DNA from: Clostridia bacterium
GTDB taxonomy: Bacteria > Bacillota > Clostridia > Oscillospirales > Acutalibacteraceae
Direction: 5' to 3'
Assembly (NCBI GenBank): GCA_030526115.1
Contig: JAUNDK010000001.1
Coordinates: forward strand, 1 to 64,000
DNA: 64,000 nucleotides
Of the stretch, positions 17,155-25,613 are shown piece after piece. Numbering within the stretch: the first letter of the stretch is position 1; every line of letters begins with the position of its first letter. Under the pieces are notes generated by a model. It had not been told where the DNA came from. It made no database searches and saw nothing but the letters and a program-made list of their open reading frames with translations. Position numbers and translations under genes: made by a program.

Positions 17155-17331
17155 ATGGCAGAGATCAGATTAAAAGAGAACGAGTCTCTCGATAGTGCTC
17201 TCAGACGCTTCAAGAAGCAGTGCGCACGCGCTGGCGTCATCCAGGAGGTACGTAAGAGAGAAGCTTACGAGAAGCCTTCTGTAAAGCGTAAGAAGAAGTC
17301 AGAAGCAGCTCGCAAGAGAAAGTTTAAGTAA
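17155..17331 (+). CDS. rpsU: 30S ribosomal protein S21
   Basis: Small basic ribosomal protein of 58 residues that binds the small subunit near the anti-Shine-Dalgarno end of 16S rRNA. It starts [20 protein letters not shown]. The middle carries a [20 protein letters not shown] block and the tail is Lys/Arg rich ([14 protein letters not shown]), exactly the S21 layout. The ATG has a gggagg site and the gene stands alone behind a consensus promoter, with a strong terminator 22 bp after the stop. Often it sits near the dnaJ or GatB/YqeY genes; here yqeG follows. Confidence 0.97.
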   Translation: MAEIRLKENESLDSALRRFKKQCARAGVIQEVRKREAYEKPSVKRKKKSEAARKRKFK

Positions 17332-17352
17332 TTCGTGTTTTAACAGAGCAAC

Positions 17353-17382
17353 AAAAGCGAGCAATTTCAGCTCGCTTTTTTG
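17353..17382 (+). terminator. Terminator of rpsU
   Basis: Stem aaaagcgagc / gctcgctttt with a 7-base loop and a run of six Ts. Confidence 0.9.
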
Positions 17383-17405
17383 TGTTTATGCCCGAAAGGA
17401 TAATA

Positions 17406-17906
17406 ATGAGCATAAGAATACCAACCCTGCAGCTCAGCCGTGTAACAGATATAAACCCACAGCTTGTAAAGAGCATGGGAATAAAGGCAGTGCTGCTCGA
17501 TGTGGATAATACAATTACATCTTACATTTCAAAGGAACCTTTCCCCGGAAGTATAGATTTGATAAGAAATCTTGAAGCAGAGGGAATAAAGGTTTATATA
17601 GTTTCAAACAACAAGAGCAAGAAGAGAATTAAAGCTGTGGCTGAAAAGTTCAGTCTGCCTTTTGTCAATGTGGCAATGAAGCCGTTTCCTGTTGGATTTA
17701 TCAGGGCAAAACTTGCCTTAAAGGTTAAATTCAGGGAATGCCTTGTTGTCGGTGACCAGATATATACCGACATAATCGGTGCAAATCTCTGCGGAATGCA
17801 GTCAATTCTCCTTGAGCCTATTGAAGTTGAAACCGGATGGACCTTTAAAATAAGAAGGCACTTTGAAGAAAGAATTCGAGCTGAGAAAAAAACAGCCCGT
17901 AAATAA
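17406..17906 (+). CDS. yqeG: YqeG family HAD-type phosphatase
   Basis: Member of the HAD superfamily, subfamily IIIA (TIGR01668/YqeG), usually 165-180 residues; this one has 166. It has DVDNTI (motif I, nucleophile Asp), VSNNKSKKR (motif II), KPFPVGF (motif III Lys) and VGDQIYTDIIGANLCGM (motif IV). YqeG is conserved in Firmicutes and sometimes annotated as a phosphatidylglycerophosphatase-like enzyme; the real substrate here is unknown. The start at 17406 follows an aaagga site; an in-frame upstream start lacks one. Confidence 0.88.
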   Translation: MSIRIPTLQLSRVTDINPQLVKSMGIKAVLLDVDNTITSYISKEPFPGSIDLIRNLEAEGIKVYIVSNNKSKKRIKAVAEKFSLPFVNVAMKPFPVGFIRAKLALKVKFRECLVVGDQIYTDIIGANLCGMQSILLEPIEVETGWTFKIRRHFEERIRAEKKTARK

Positions 17907-17941
17907 TTACAACACATACAAAAAGAGAGAAGGATACTATC

Positions 17942-19021
17942 ATGAAAAATCCTGTTGAAAGATTAAGAGACGCCCTTCTCGCAGGTCACCCTGAGAGAGC
18001 AGCTCTTGTCTACACACCACACAACCGCAGATATTTAACAGAGTTCCCATCAAGTGACGGTGCTCTTCTTGTAACAAACGAGGGTTCTTACCTTCTTCAG
18101 GATTCCAGATATGTTGAGGCTGCAGGTGCTGAGGCAAAGTACTGCGAGGTTCTTCCTTTCACAGCCCTTACAGAAAGCCTTGTAGAGCTCATCAAAAAAA
18201 GCGGAGTCAAAGAGGTTCTCCTCGAAGTTGGCAAGCTTGCTTATTCCGTAGCCGATAAATTCCGCAGAGAGTTTGAGGCTGTCGGTGTAAATGTAGTACT
18301 CGATACTACTCTCGATAATCAGCTCATCGCAATGCGCCAGATCAAGTCTCCTGAAGAGATTAAAAAGATGGAAGATGCTCAGGCTATCACAGATGCAACT
18401 TTCACACACATTCTCGGTATGCTCAAAGAGGGCGTAACAGAGCGTGAGATTGCAATTGAGATTGAATTCCACATGAGAAAATTAGGTGCGGAATGCAACG
18501 CATTCGACCCAATCGTTGTTTTCGGACCAAACTCTTCAAAGCCGCATGGTGTACCTGGCGACAGAAAGCTCCAGCCCGGTGATTTTGTAACCATGGATAC
18601 AGGCGCAAGAAAAGCAGGTTACAACTCAGATATGACAAGAACAGTAGCCTACGGCTATGCAACAGATGACATGAAGAAGCTTTACAATAAGGTTCTTGAG
18701 GCTCACATGGCTGTTATCGATGCATGTAAGCCGGGCGTAAAGTGCTGTGATATGGATAAGGTTGCAAGAGACATCATCGATGCCGAGTATCCCGGACTTT
18801 TCGGCCACGGTTTAGGCCATGGCGTAGGTTTTGAGATTCACGAGTGGCCGAGATTCTCACGCCTTGACGAAACTCTCACAGAGGTTGGCATGGTTATCAC
18901 AGACGAGCCGGGTATCTATGTTCCTGGCAAATACGGCGTAAGAATTGAGGATATGCTTCTCATCACAGAGGACGGATGCCGTACATTAACAGGCTCACCA
19001 AAGGAGCTCATCATTGTCTGA
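17942..19021 (+). CDS. Xaa-Pro aminopeptidase (M24 family)
   Basis: Metal-dependent exopeptidase removing N-terminal residues before proline. The 359-residue protein has a creatinase-like N-terminal domain (about 1-130) and the pita-bread catalytic domain. Metal ligands are visible in DTGARKAGYNSDMTRT, HGLGHGVGFEIHEWP and DEPGIYVPGKYGVRIEDM. The length fits PepP/PepQ-like enzymes of Firmicutes. It precedes efp, a common neighbour pair, but efp has its own promoter. A gaagga site precedes the ATG. Confidence 0.93.
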   Translation: MKNPVERLRDALLAGHPERAALVYTPHNRRYLTEFPSSDGALLVTNEGSYLLQDSRYVEAAGAEAKYCEVLPFTALTESLVELIKKSGVKEVLLEVGKLAYSVADKFRREFEAVGVNVVLDTTLDNQLIAMRQIKSPEEIKKMEDAQAITDATFTHILGMLKEGVTEREIAIEIEFHMRKLGAECNAFDPIVVFGPNSSKPHGVPGDRKLQPGDFVTMDTGARKAGYNSDMTRTVAYGYATDDMKKLYNKVLEAHMAVIDACKPGVKCCDMDKVARDIIDAEYPGLFGHGLGHGVGFEIHEWPRFSRLDETLTEVGMVITDEPGIYVPGKYGVRIEDMLLITEDGCRTLTGSPKELIIV

Positions 19022-19045
19022 TAACTTTACATAAACAAATTTTTC

Positions 19046-19074
19046 TTGCAATATAGCGGAAAATACTGTAAAAT
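19046..19074 (+). promoter_or_regulatory. Promoter of efp
   Basis: -35 TTGCAA (19046-19051), 17-bp spacer, -10 TAAAAT (19069-19074), with a leader of about 40 bases. Confidence 0.8.
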
Positions 19075-19121
19075 ATTAGAACAGAATATTAAGTCTATAA
19101 TAAATTTGGAGGCTATATAAT

Positions 19122-19679
19122 ATGATTACAGCTAGTGATTTCAGAAACGGTAAGACATTCGAGTACGAAGGAAAGGTTATGCAGGTTGTTGAGTTCCAGC
19201 ATGTTAAGCCTGGTAAGGGCGCTGCTTTCGTTCGTACAAAGATGAAGAACGTTGTTACAGGTGCTGTTACAGAAACATCTTTCAACCCAACAGCTAAGTT
19301 CCCGGAGGCTTTCATCGAGCGTAAGGATGTTGAGTATTCCTATGCAGACGGTGATCTCTACTACTTCATGGATACAGAGACATATGAGATGGAGCCAATC
19401 TCCAAGGATAACCTCCCAGAGAACTTCAAGTTCGTTAAGGAGAACGATCCTTGCACACTCCTCTCCTACAAGGGTAACGTTTTCTCTGTTCAGATTCCAA
19501 ACTTCGTAGAGCTCGTTGTTACAGAGACAGAGCCAGGCGTAGCAGGTAACACAGCTACAAACACAACAAAGCCTGCAACACTCGAGACAGGTGCAATTGT
19601 TAAGGTTCCGCTCTTCATCTCCGAGGGTGAGAAGATTCAGATCGACACAAGAACAGGCGAGTACATGGGTCGTGCTTAA
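19122..19679 (+). CDS. efp: Translation elongation factor P
   Basis: Binds stalled ribosomes and helps form peptide bonds at polyproline stretches. The 185-residue protein starts [17 protein letters not shown]. It carries the loop [14 protein letters not shown], where Lys in PGKG is the position modified in other bacteria, and ends with two OB domains and the signature [15 protein letters not shown]. No EpmA/EpmB/EarP modification gene is near. Codon use is strongly biased. A ggagg site precedes the ATG. Confidence 0.97.
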   Translation: MITASDFRNGKTFEYEGKVMQVVEFQHVKPGKGAAFVRTKMKNVVTGAVTETSFNPTAKFPEAFIERKDVEYSYADGDLYYFMDTETYEMEPISKDNLPENFKFVKENDPCTLLSYKGNVFSVQIPNFVELVVTETEPGVAGNTATNTTKPATLETGAIVKVPLFISEGEKIQIDTRTGEYMGRA

Positions 19680-19702
19680 TCGCTGATGCGATTCAGCACC
19701 GG

Positions 19703-19730
19703 GCATAAGGCTTTGCCTTATTGCTCCCAT
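19703..19730. repeat. Short inverted repeat between efp and the CD1247-like gene
   Basis: ATAAGGC-ttt-GCCTTAT at 19705-19721 is flanked by ggg and ctccc that extend the stem imperfectly. It lacks a proper T run, so it may be an RNA processing or partial attenuator hairpin rather than a full terminator. Confidence 0.5.
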
Positions 19731-19799
19731 ATACTTATTAAGAAATAATCCGTTTCGGCGGACAAGTGATATCTGTTTTGAAAGGAAAGGTTTTTCACT

Positions 19800-20285
19800 A
19801 TGGATAATTGCGAAAGAGCTGCATACATCAAGGGTCTCATCGAAGGTCTTGATATTAATGACAGCACAAAAGAAGGTAAGGTTCTCTTAGCTATCAGTGA
19901 GCTTCTCACAGATATGGCTAACGACATGGAGGATCTCGGTGACGCTTTAGGCGATCTCGAGGCTCAGGTTGACGAGATTGATGAGGATCTCGGCATCCTC
20001 GAGGAAGAAGTTTATTGTGACGACGGCTGCAAGTGCGGTGGAAACTGTGGTTGCGACTGCGACGATGACGACGACTTCGATTTCATGGATGATGACTTCG
20101 ACGACGAAGAAGAGGAATACTTCGAGGTTACATGCCCGGAGTGCGGTGATGTTATCGAACTCAACGGCGAAATGCTCGACGAAGGTTCCCTTGAGTGCCC
20201 AAACTGCGGAAGCATGATGGTTTTCGATCTCGAGAATATCGAGGATGTTGAGGGTGACGAAGAGTCTGAGGAGAACACACTCTGA
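19800..20285 (+). CDS. CD1247 N-terminal domain protein with Cys cluster and zinc ribbon
   Basis: The first ~60 residues (ERAAYIKGLIEGLDINDSTKEGK, then alternating acidic and hydrophobic helix) match the CD1247 N-terminal domain of Clostridia, often found near efp. Unusual is a cluster at about 72-86, CDDGCKCGGNCGCDC, with six cysteines in 15 residues, followed by a nearly pure Asp/Glu/Phe stretch. The C-terminus has a CPECG-CPNCG zinc ribbon. The 161-residue protein is strongly acidic. Function is unknown; metal binding is a reasonable inference from the cysteines, and the coiled-coil-like N-terminus may mediate oligomers. An aaagg site precedes the ATG. Confidence 0.8.
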   Translation: MDNCERAAYIKGLIEGLDINDSTKEGKVLLAISELLTDMANDMEDLGDALGDLEAQVDEIDEDLGILEEEVYCDDGCKCGGNCGCDCDDDDDFDFMDDDFDDEEEEYFEVTCPECGDVIELNGEMLDEGSLECPNCGSMMVFDLENIEDVEGDEESEENTL

Positions 20286-20303
20286 TATCTTAATATGCAG
20301 AAC

Positions 20304-20343
20304 AGCTCTCCTGAACGGTAAAAGGTTCAGGAGAGCTTTTATT
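20304..20343 (+). terminator. Terminator after the CD1247-like gene
   Basis: A 13-bp stem agctctcctgaac / gttcaggagagct followed by TTTTATT. Confidence 0.9.
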
Positions 20344-20385
20344 ATGATTACATGGTTAATGAAAGTATCATAGAAAGAAGCATAT

Positions 20386-20427
20386 AAAAAGACAAAGTCA
20401 GTATTTGTATCCGACTTTGTCTTTCTT
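20386..20427 (-). terminator. Terminator of the GH106-like glycosidase gene
   Basis: Stem aaagacaaagtc / gactttgtcttt with T-rich sequence on both sides; it can act in both directions but mainly ends the minus-strand gene. Confidence 0.85.
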
Positions 20428-20436
20428 TATTTCTGA

Positions 20437-23034
20437 TTATACTGTGTGCAGATAAACTCTGCCGGTAATTCCGCTTTGGGTGTGTGGTTCTCCCTGGGGC
20501 ATGAACGGGTTAGGCGGTAAATCTTTGTTTATTTCCGCAACTTCACGCTCTAAAGTGGTTGCAACCTCAATTACGAGGCTGTTATTTCCTATAGAAAGAT
20601 TTTCGGTAATATCAAACCTGAACTCAGGTACTATCCTGATACCGAGACTTACACCGTTAACAAAAACTTCAACAGCTTCATGAGCGTCTTCAATGAACAG
20701 TTCTGCTCTTTCAGGAAGCTCATTCACTTCGATATCTGATTCATATCGTACGAATCCTGAGAAAGTCGGTTTCAGCTCATGAAGTTTTTCCGGGAGAGTA
20801 ATATTTTCGTCATCGCCGAATTTCGGGTAATCAATACCGGAACAGGTAGAACGCTTAAAGTTTATAATCTCACTTACTGTGGAATTTTCGGCTGTGAGTC
20901 TTAATCCTGCGGCTTCATCACAATTGCCCTCCACCAGAATAAGGCTTTCGAGTGGTCTGATTTCAACGTTGTCTGAATCAAAGTGGAAAACTTTATTTTC
21001 ATAAGCGTCGTATCGGATAAAATCCTTATTTTCAGGAAGTTCGATTCTGCCATTCCAAACAGCATTTTCATCGGGATTCTCATTCACGAACATAAACACA
21101 TCACCCTCGGGATGTTTGTATCGCAGGGCTCTCAGCCAGCTGCATTCCGGGATGAATTTTGCGGTTTTATATACGCTCAGCCTGTCGGCAAGTTCGGAAA
21201 GTACGATTGTTTCGCCGGCATATTCCCTGCCTGAAATACCCACAGGTCTGCGGTTTATAAAATAAACCGGTATTGTGAGTTCACTCAACACTCTAAGCAC
21301 ATTGTCAGGCAGACAATCGCATTCGGGGATAATTACAGCCTTATACGCATGGTTATTAATACTAAGCCCATCGGTGAAATCGGTCCCGTAAAGTTCTTTA
21401 TCGGTGAGAGCATCGCATGGAATAAATGTGAAATCAATCTGATTCTCTGTTAAAACTCTGCCCACAATCTGCCCTTTCATGCTTTTGCCGAGCCAGTCAC
21501 TTTCTGCAGGGTACAGAACAGCGATTTCATCGGTTTTTATACCGCCTGTTATAAGTTCACTTGCTCTGTTGGTGTAATTCATAAGTTTGCCGAAAGCTCT
21601 GTATAAGGCATTGTTGCCATGAGCATAGAAATGCGGAGGACAGTCAGGATCCGGGAATGCCTTTGGTGAAAATGCGTGGGGAGTGAAGTAGTTTACACCA
21701 CGGACGAGAAGGGCATCCATGATGAACTTCTGTAATCGCATGGTCATATCCCAGCCTGAAGCACCGAAGCACTCACACATGGTTCTGCCTTTTTTCCTGG
21801 GATCGATTTTTGCAGCGGACACAGCCATCTCAGTAATCATGAAGTGATTCATCTCGAGGTCATGAATGCCGCTGAAGGTATCATCTGTAACGGAGAAATC
21901 TCCCGGGAGAAGCTGTCCGCCGATAATATCAAGACCGGAATAGTGCTGACCGTGAATACCTCGGAAGTAATGGCCGAGACCTGAGCCTGTCTTTGTGTGC
22001 ACATTACCGTCTTCGATTAAGTGACCAATGTAGTCAACGCCATGCTCCTCGCACCATTTACCCACCTGTACTGAGAAGTTCTCACGGATGAGTTTTGTCA
22101 TGCTGTCCATGAATGCAAAACGGACTTCTCTGTAATCTCCGCTATTATCCCAGAGGAGATACAGTCTGTCTGCATAATTTTCACCGAGCCTTGATTTTAA
22201 CTCGGAATCAAGTTCGGAACTGTATGGGAGGTCGCAGTCTGTTCCCATGTCGGTAAGAAACCAGTACATCTGGCCATTGCCAAGCTCGGGTTCGTCGGAG
22301 AAGAATCCCGCAATGGTCTTGCCGAACATTTTGCCGTAGTGCTCAAAGTGAGGCTCATAAACAGCCTCAATAAGCTTGTGACATGAGGGGGCGCTCATCA
22401 TGTTCATATAGTTTTTGTTGTGGCCGATATTGCGTGTGAGCCCGACTATATACATTTTCCATTTGCCGTTCGGAATTTCAAAGCAAAGCTTATCTCCGTC
22501 AATTCTGTCTGTGACGGAAATCACTTCGCCTGTCTCGGTGTTTTTTATTACTACGGAGAGAATTTTATCATCGGTGAAAATTCTGCCGTCATTTCCCTGT
22601 TTTTCCATGGGAACCAGCTTGGCAAATCCCACAGGCTCATATTCAGGTGGGAAAACTTCTTTGAGATTAAACTCTGCTTTTTCACCTGCAAGTTCAATGT
22701 GAGTACAGCATATACCCTGACGGCAAAGTTCCTCGGGGGCATTCTCGACGGCCCCGTTGCAGTAGCCTGTAGGGAAGTGGCTGTCATCCAGTATCCATAC
22801 CTTCATATTAAGCTTTTCCGCTTCGTCCAGTATGGCGTCCATATCATGCCACCATTTTTCACCGCAGAAATCGGGGTGAGGGCGTGACTCCACGCAGAAA
22901 GCACCGCATCCGCTCTCGTGAATGATATTTACATATTTTCTGAGAGTAGTTTCATCTTCTCCGTGCTGCCAGAAGAAAGGCAGCAGATGATTTTCTCCCT
23001 CGTTTTTTAACAGTCTGTCGAGTATCTGCTTCAT
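20437..23034 (-). CDS. Glycoside hydrolase, GH106-like (putative alpha-L-rhamnosidase)
   Basis: Large 865-residue protein without a signal peptide, so it would act inside the cell on imported oligosaccharides. The N-terminal barrel has a VWILDDSHFPTGYCNG block near 79-94, resembling the VWLYDE-WPSG pattern of GH106-related proteins. The sequence AGFFSDEPELGN near 240 carries an Asp-Glu pair expected at the active site. A glutamine-amidotransferase-like middle section follows, and a beta-sandwich with VEVFVNGVSLG lies near the C-terminus. It is shorter than typical GH106 enzymes, so the exact family is uncertain and a novel related family is possible. It is divergent from the GH5 cellulase, and both have good promoters. 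A substrate of rhamnose-containing pectin is inference. Confidence 0.62.
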   Translation of the reverse strand: MKQILDRLLKNEGENHLLPFFWQHGEDETTLRKYVNIIHESGCGAFCVESRPHPDFCGEKWWHDMDAILDEAEKLNMKVWILDDSHFPTGYCNGAVENAPEELCRQGICCTHIELAGEKAEFNLKEVFPPEYEPVGFAKLVPMEKQGNDGRIFTDDKILSVVIKNTETGEVISVTDRIDGDKLCFEIPNGKWKMYIVGLTRNIGHNKNYMNMMSAPSCHKLIEAVYEPHFEHYGKMFGKTIAGFFSDEPELGNGQMYWFLTDMGTDCDLPYSSELDSELKSRLGENYADRLYLLWDNSGDYREVRFAFMDSMTKLIRENFSVQVGKWCEEHGVDYIGHLIEDGNVHTKTGSGLGHYFRGIHGQHYSGLDIIGGQLLPGDFSVTDDTFSGIHDLEMNHFMITEMAVSAAKIDPRKKGRTMCECFGASGWDMTMRLQKFIMDALLVRGVNYFTPHAFSPKAFPDPDCPPHFYAHGNNALYRAFGKLMNYTNRASELITGGIKTDEIAVLYPAESDWLGKSMKGQIVGRVLTENQIDFTFIPCDALTDKELYGTDFTDGLSINNHAYKAVIIPECDCLPDNVLRVLSELTIPVYFINRRPVGISGREYAGETIVLSELADRLSVYKTAKFIPECSWLRALRYKHPEGDVFMFVNENPDENAVWNGRIELPENKDFIRYDAYENKVFHFDSDNVEIRPLESLILVEGNCDEAAGLRLTAENSTVSEIINFKRSTCSGIDYPKFGDDENITLPEKLHELKPTFSGFVRYESDIEVNELPERAELFIEDAHEAVEVFVNGVSLGIRIVPEFRFDITENLSIGNNSLVIEVATTLEREVAEINKDLPPNPFMPQGEPHTQSGITGRVYLHTV

Positions 23035-23063
23035 GGTAATCCATCCTTAAATAAGATAAGTTA

Positions 23064-23092
23064 ATTATAGTAAAATACATTCTTTTTATCAA
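23064..23092 (-). promoter_or_regulatory. Promoter of the GH106-like gene
   Basis: Minus-strand -35 TTGATA (23087-23092), 17-bp spacer, -10 TATAAT (23064-23069). It is back to back with the GH5 promoter. Confidence 0.85.
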
Positions 23093-23123
23093 CAGCCTGC
23101 ACAATTTCAGGGATAATGAATAT

Positions 23124-23152
23124 TTGATTTTTCGGAATTTAAGGAGTATAAT
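23124..23152 (+). promoter_or_regulatory. Promoter of the GH5 cellulase gene
   Basis: -35 TTGATT (23124-23129), 17-bp spacer, -10 TATAAT (23147-23152). The expected leader is only about 23 bases. Confidence 0.85.
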
Positions 23153-23181
23153 AATTTTATCTATGTGAGGAGATGACAGGC

Positions 23182-24585
23182 ATGAAGAAATTTTTATCTT
23201 TATTATTGGCTTTAAGTTTACTCGTCGGAATATTCGTCTCAGCACCGATTAAAGTTTCGGCGGCTACTCCTGTTTCAACCAATGGTGCACTTTCCGTTAA
23301 AAACGGAAAAGTGGTGAATTCCAAAGGAAAAGAATTTGTTATCAAGGGTGTATCAACCCATGGACTTGCCTGGTATCCACAGTATGTGAACAAGGCGGCA
23401 TTTAAAACCCTCAGAGATAAATGGGGAGTGAATACCATTCGCCTTGCCCTGTATTCCGCAGAATACGGCGGTTACTGTTCCGGTGGTAATCAGACAGAGC
23501 TTAAAAAGCTTGTCTCAAACGGAGTAAGTTATGCAAAAGAACTGGGAATGTATGTTATTATTGACTGGCATATACTCTCGGACGGAAACCCGCTGACAAA
23601 CAAAACTCAGGCTGTAAGCTTTTTCAAGTGGGCTTCAAAAAAATACGCATCTTATAACAATGTAATGTACGAAATCTGCAATGAGCCAAACGGCTCCGGC
23701 GGAAACTGGACAAACATAAAAACATATTCGAAGTCTGTGATAAAGACAATCAGAACCTATGATAAAGACGCGATAATTATTGTAGGAACCCCCACATGGT
23801 CACAGGATGTGGATACAGCGGCATCTTCTCCGTTAAGCGGATATAAGAACATAGCCTATGCGTTTCATTTTTATGCCGCAACCCACAAGGAAAACATGAG
23901 GGCTAAGCTGGAATCAGCCCTTAAAAAGGGACTGCCTGTTATAGTTACCGAATTCGGTATAAGCGAAGCAAGCGGAAACGGCAGTGTCAGCACAACCGAG
24001 GGAGATAAATGGATAAAGCTTCTTGATAAATACAAGGTAGGCAGAGTGGCATGGAATCTCTCAAATAAAAGTGAAAGCTGTGCTCTCATCAAATCTTCCT
24101 GCACTAAAACAAGCGGATGGGCTACCACAGATCTGACAACTCAGGGCAAATGGCTTGTAAAAAAATATACCGGAGGAAGCACATATACCCCCGAGAAACC
24201 TCAGCCGAGTGTATCCGGTGAGCCGGATGTTTCTTCTGAAGGAACATTAAGCTGTAAAACTTCAGGTAACATTAAACTGAAAGCAACTGTAAGCAGTATA
24301 AACAGCTGGAAAAGCGGAGATTATTACTTCACTCAGTATAATATCCGAATAAAAAATATCGGAACAGCAAAATGCTCTTCCTGGAAGTTCACCATGAATA
24401 TGCGAAAGTCTTTCAGCATGGCCGGGGACTGGTGCGGAACTTTCACGAAAAATTCTCTGGTGTTAACAGTGAAGCCGCTCTCGTGGAATAAAGTTCTCAC
24501 CTCGGGTCAGGGAACAGAGCTCGGATTCATAGTAAAATCAAAGAGCCGTGAATCAATCAGCAAAATAAGCCTCAGTGCTTCATAA
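23182..24585 (+). CDS. Secreted GH5 endoglucanase with C-terminal CBM2-like module
   Basis: Extracellular cellulase. The 467-residue precursor has a signal peptide (MKKFLSLLLALSLLVGIF, cut near VSA|A), and the GH5 catalytic domain spans about 35-325. NEP gives the acid/base Glu168 and VTEFG the nucleophile Glu257; HGLAWYP and IDWH mark the substrate cleft, as in GH5 subfamily 2. A Pro/Ser/Thr/Glu linker (about 330-355) leads to a roughly 110-residue beta module whose WCGTF and LSWN segments resemble CBM2 cellulose binders. No dockerin is seen. The start at 23182 is preferred because ggag lies about 10 bases ahead; the ATG at 23173 would abut it. aroE follows after 34 bp. Confidence 0.92.
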   Translation: MKKFLSLLLALSLLVGIFVSAPIKVSAATPVSTNGALSVKNGKVVNSKGKEFVIKGVSTHGLAWYPQYVNKAAFKTLRDKWGVNTIRLALYSAEYGGYCSGGNQTELKKLVSNGVSYAKELGMYVIIDWHILSDGNPLTNKTQAVSFFKWASKKYASYNNVMYEICNEPNGSGGNWTNIKTYSKSVIKTIRTYDKDAIIIVGTPTWSQDVDTAASSPLSGYKNIAYAFHFYAATHKENMRAKLESALKKGLPVIVTEFGISEASGNGSVSTTEGDKWIKLLDKYKVGRVAWNLSNKSESCALIKSSCTKTSGWATTDLTTQGKWLVKKYTGGSTYTPEKPQPSVSGEPDVSSEGTLSCKTSGNIKLKATVSSINSWKSGDYYFTQYNIRIKNIGTAKCSSWKFTMNMRKSFSMAGDWCGTFTKNSLVLTVKPLSWNKVLTSGQGTELGFIVKSKSRESISKISLSAS

Positions 24586-24619
24586 ATATATTACTGGAAA
24601 GAAAAGAAGGAAAGAAATT

Positions 24620-25492
24620 ATGCCGGAAAGAAAAATACCGATTACCGGACACACAGAGATGTTCGGTCTTATTGCAACACCCATCAGACATTCCATGTCA
24701 CCCACATTACACAATGCAGCTTTTGAAAAGCTCGGCATGGACAAGGTTTACCTCGTTTTTGAGGTAGGAAAAGAGGGCCTCGAAAAGACAGTTGAGGGCT
24801 TAAGAGCCATGGGCGTAAGAGGATACAATGTTTCCATGCCAAACAAGGCGGCGGTTATGCAGTACCTCGATAAAATAAGCACAGCATCAGAGCTTTGCGG
24901 TTCCGTAAACACTGTTATCAATGATGATGGAGTTCTCACCGGAACCATCACCGATGGTGTGGGCTGGATGCAGTCTGTGGCAAGTGAGGGCTGTGATGTA
25001 ATAGGAAAGAAGATAACACTTCTCGGTGCAGGTGGTGCCGCAACAGCAATTCTTGTTCAGGCTGCCCTTGATGGTGTTGCCGAGATAAGCCTTTTCAACC
25101 GTGATGATGAATTCTGGCAGAGAGCTGTTGAAAAGACAGAGCTTGTAAGAAGCAAGACAAACTGCAGGGTTAATCTCTATCACCTTGAGGACAGAGAGCA
25201 GCTCAGAAAGGAAATCTCAGAATCCTATCTTCTGGTAAATGCCACAAGTGCGGGTATGAAGCCACAGGAGGACATATGCCTTGTTGATGAGGATATGCTT
25301 CGTCCTGAGCTCATTGTGAGTGATGTAGTATATAATCCTATGGTAACAAAGCTCCTTGCAACCGCAGAAAAGGCAGGTTGTAAGACAATCGGAGGTCTCT
25401 CCATGATGATGTATCAGGGTGCTGAATCCTTCAGGCTCTGGACCGGAGAAGAAATGCCGGTTGATTATTGCAGAGAAAAGCTTGGTCTGTAA
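24620..25492 (+). CDS. aroE: Shikimate/quinate dehydrogenase (YdiB-type)
   Basis: Reduces dehydroshikimate to shikimate or oxidises quinate/shikimate. The 290-residue protein has GLIATPIRHSMSPTLHN, NVSMPNK with the catalytic Lys, SVNTVIN, and the Rossmann loop GAGGAATAI. NRDDEFW follows the cofactor site. The segment VYNPMVTKLLATAEKAGCKT and the tail GAESFRLWTGEEMPVDY match E. coli YdiB more closely than AroE. YdiB works with NAD or NADP and with quinate as well as shikimate, so a catabolic or dual role is possible. The start at 24620 has a gaagga site. It may be cotranscribed with the GH5 gene. Confidence 0.9.
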   Translation: MPERKIPITGHTEMFGLIATPIRHSMSPTLHNAAFEKLGMDKVYLVFEVGKEGLEKTVEGLRAMGVRGYNVSMPNKAAVMQYLDKISTASELCGSVNTVINDDGVLTGTITDGVGWMQSVASEGCDVIGKKITLLGAGGAATAILVQAALDGVAEISLFNRDDEFWQRAVEKTELVRSKTNCRVNLYHLEDREQLRKEISESYLLVNATSAGMKPQEDICLVDEDMLRPELIVSDVVYNPMVTKLLATAEKAGCKTIGGLSMMMYQGAESFRLWTGEEMPVDYCREKLGL

Positions 25493-25498
25493 AAACAG

Positions 25499-25521
25499 CT
25501 GTTCGCAATCAGCGAACAGCA
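25499..25521 (+). repeat. Hairpin after aroE sharing its stem with the terminator
   Basis: gctgttcgc-aatca-gcgaacagc. Its arms nearly match those of the terminator at 25546-25581 (gtgaacagc / gctgttcac), so the two hairpins could exchange strands. Confidence 0.5.
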
Positions 25522-25545
25522 TGACTTTGCAGATATTTACACAGG

Positions 25546-25582
25546 TGAACAGCTGAGATTTTCGGCTGTTCACTTTTTGTTC
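25546..25582 (+). terminator. Terminator after aroE
   Basis: Stem aggtgaacagc / gctgttcactt with a loop of about 10 bases, followed by TTTTT. Confidence 0.8.
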
Positions 25583-25613
25583 ACAAAAATATGAGATAAT
25601 AACACTCTATCAG

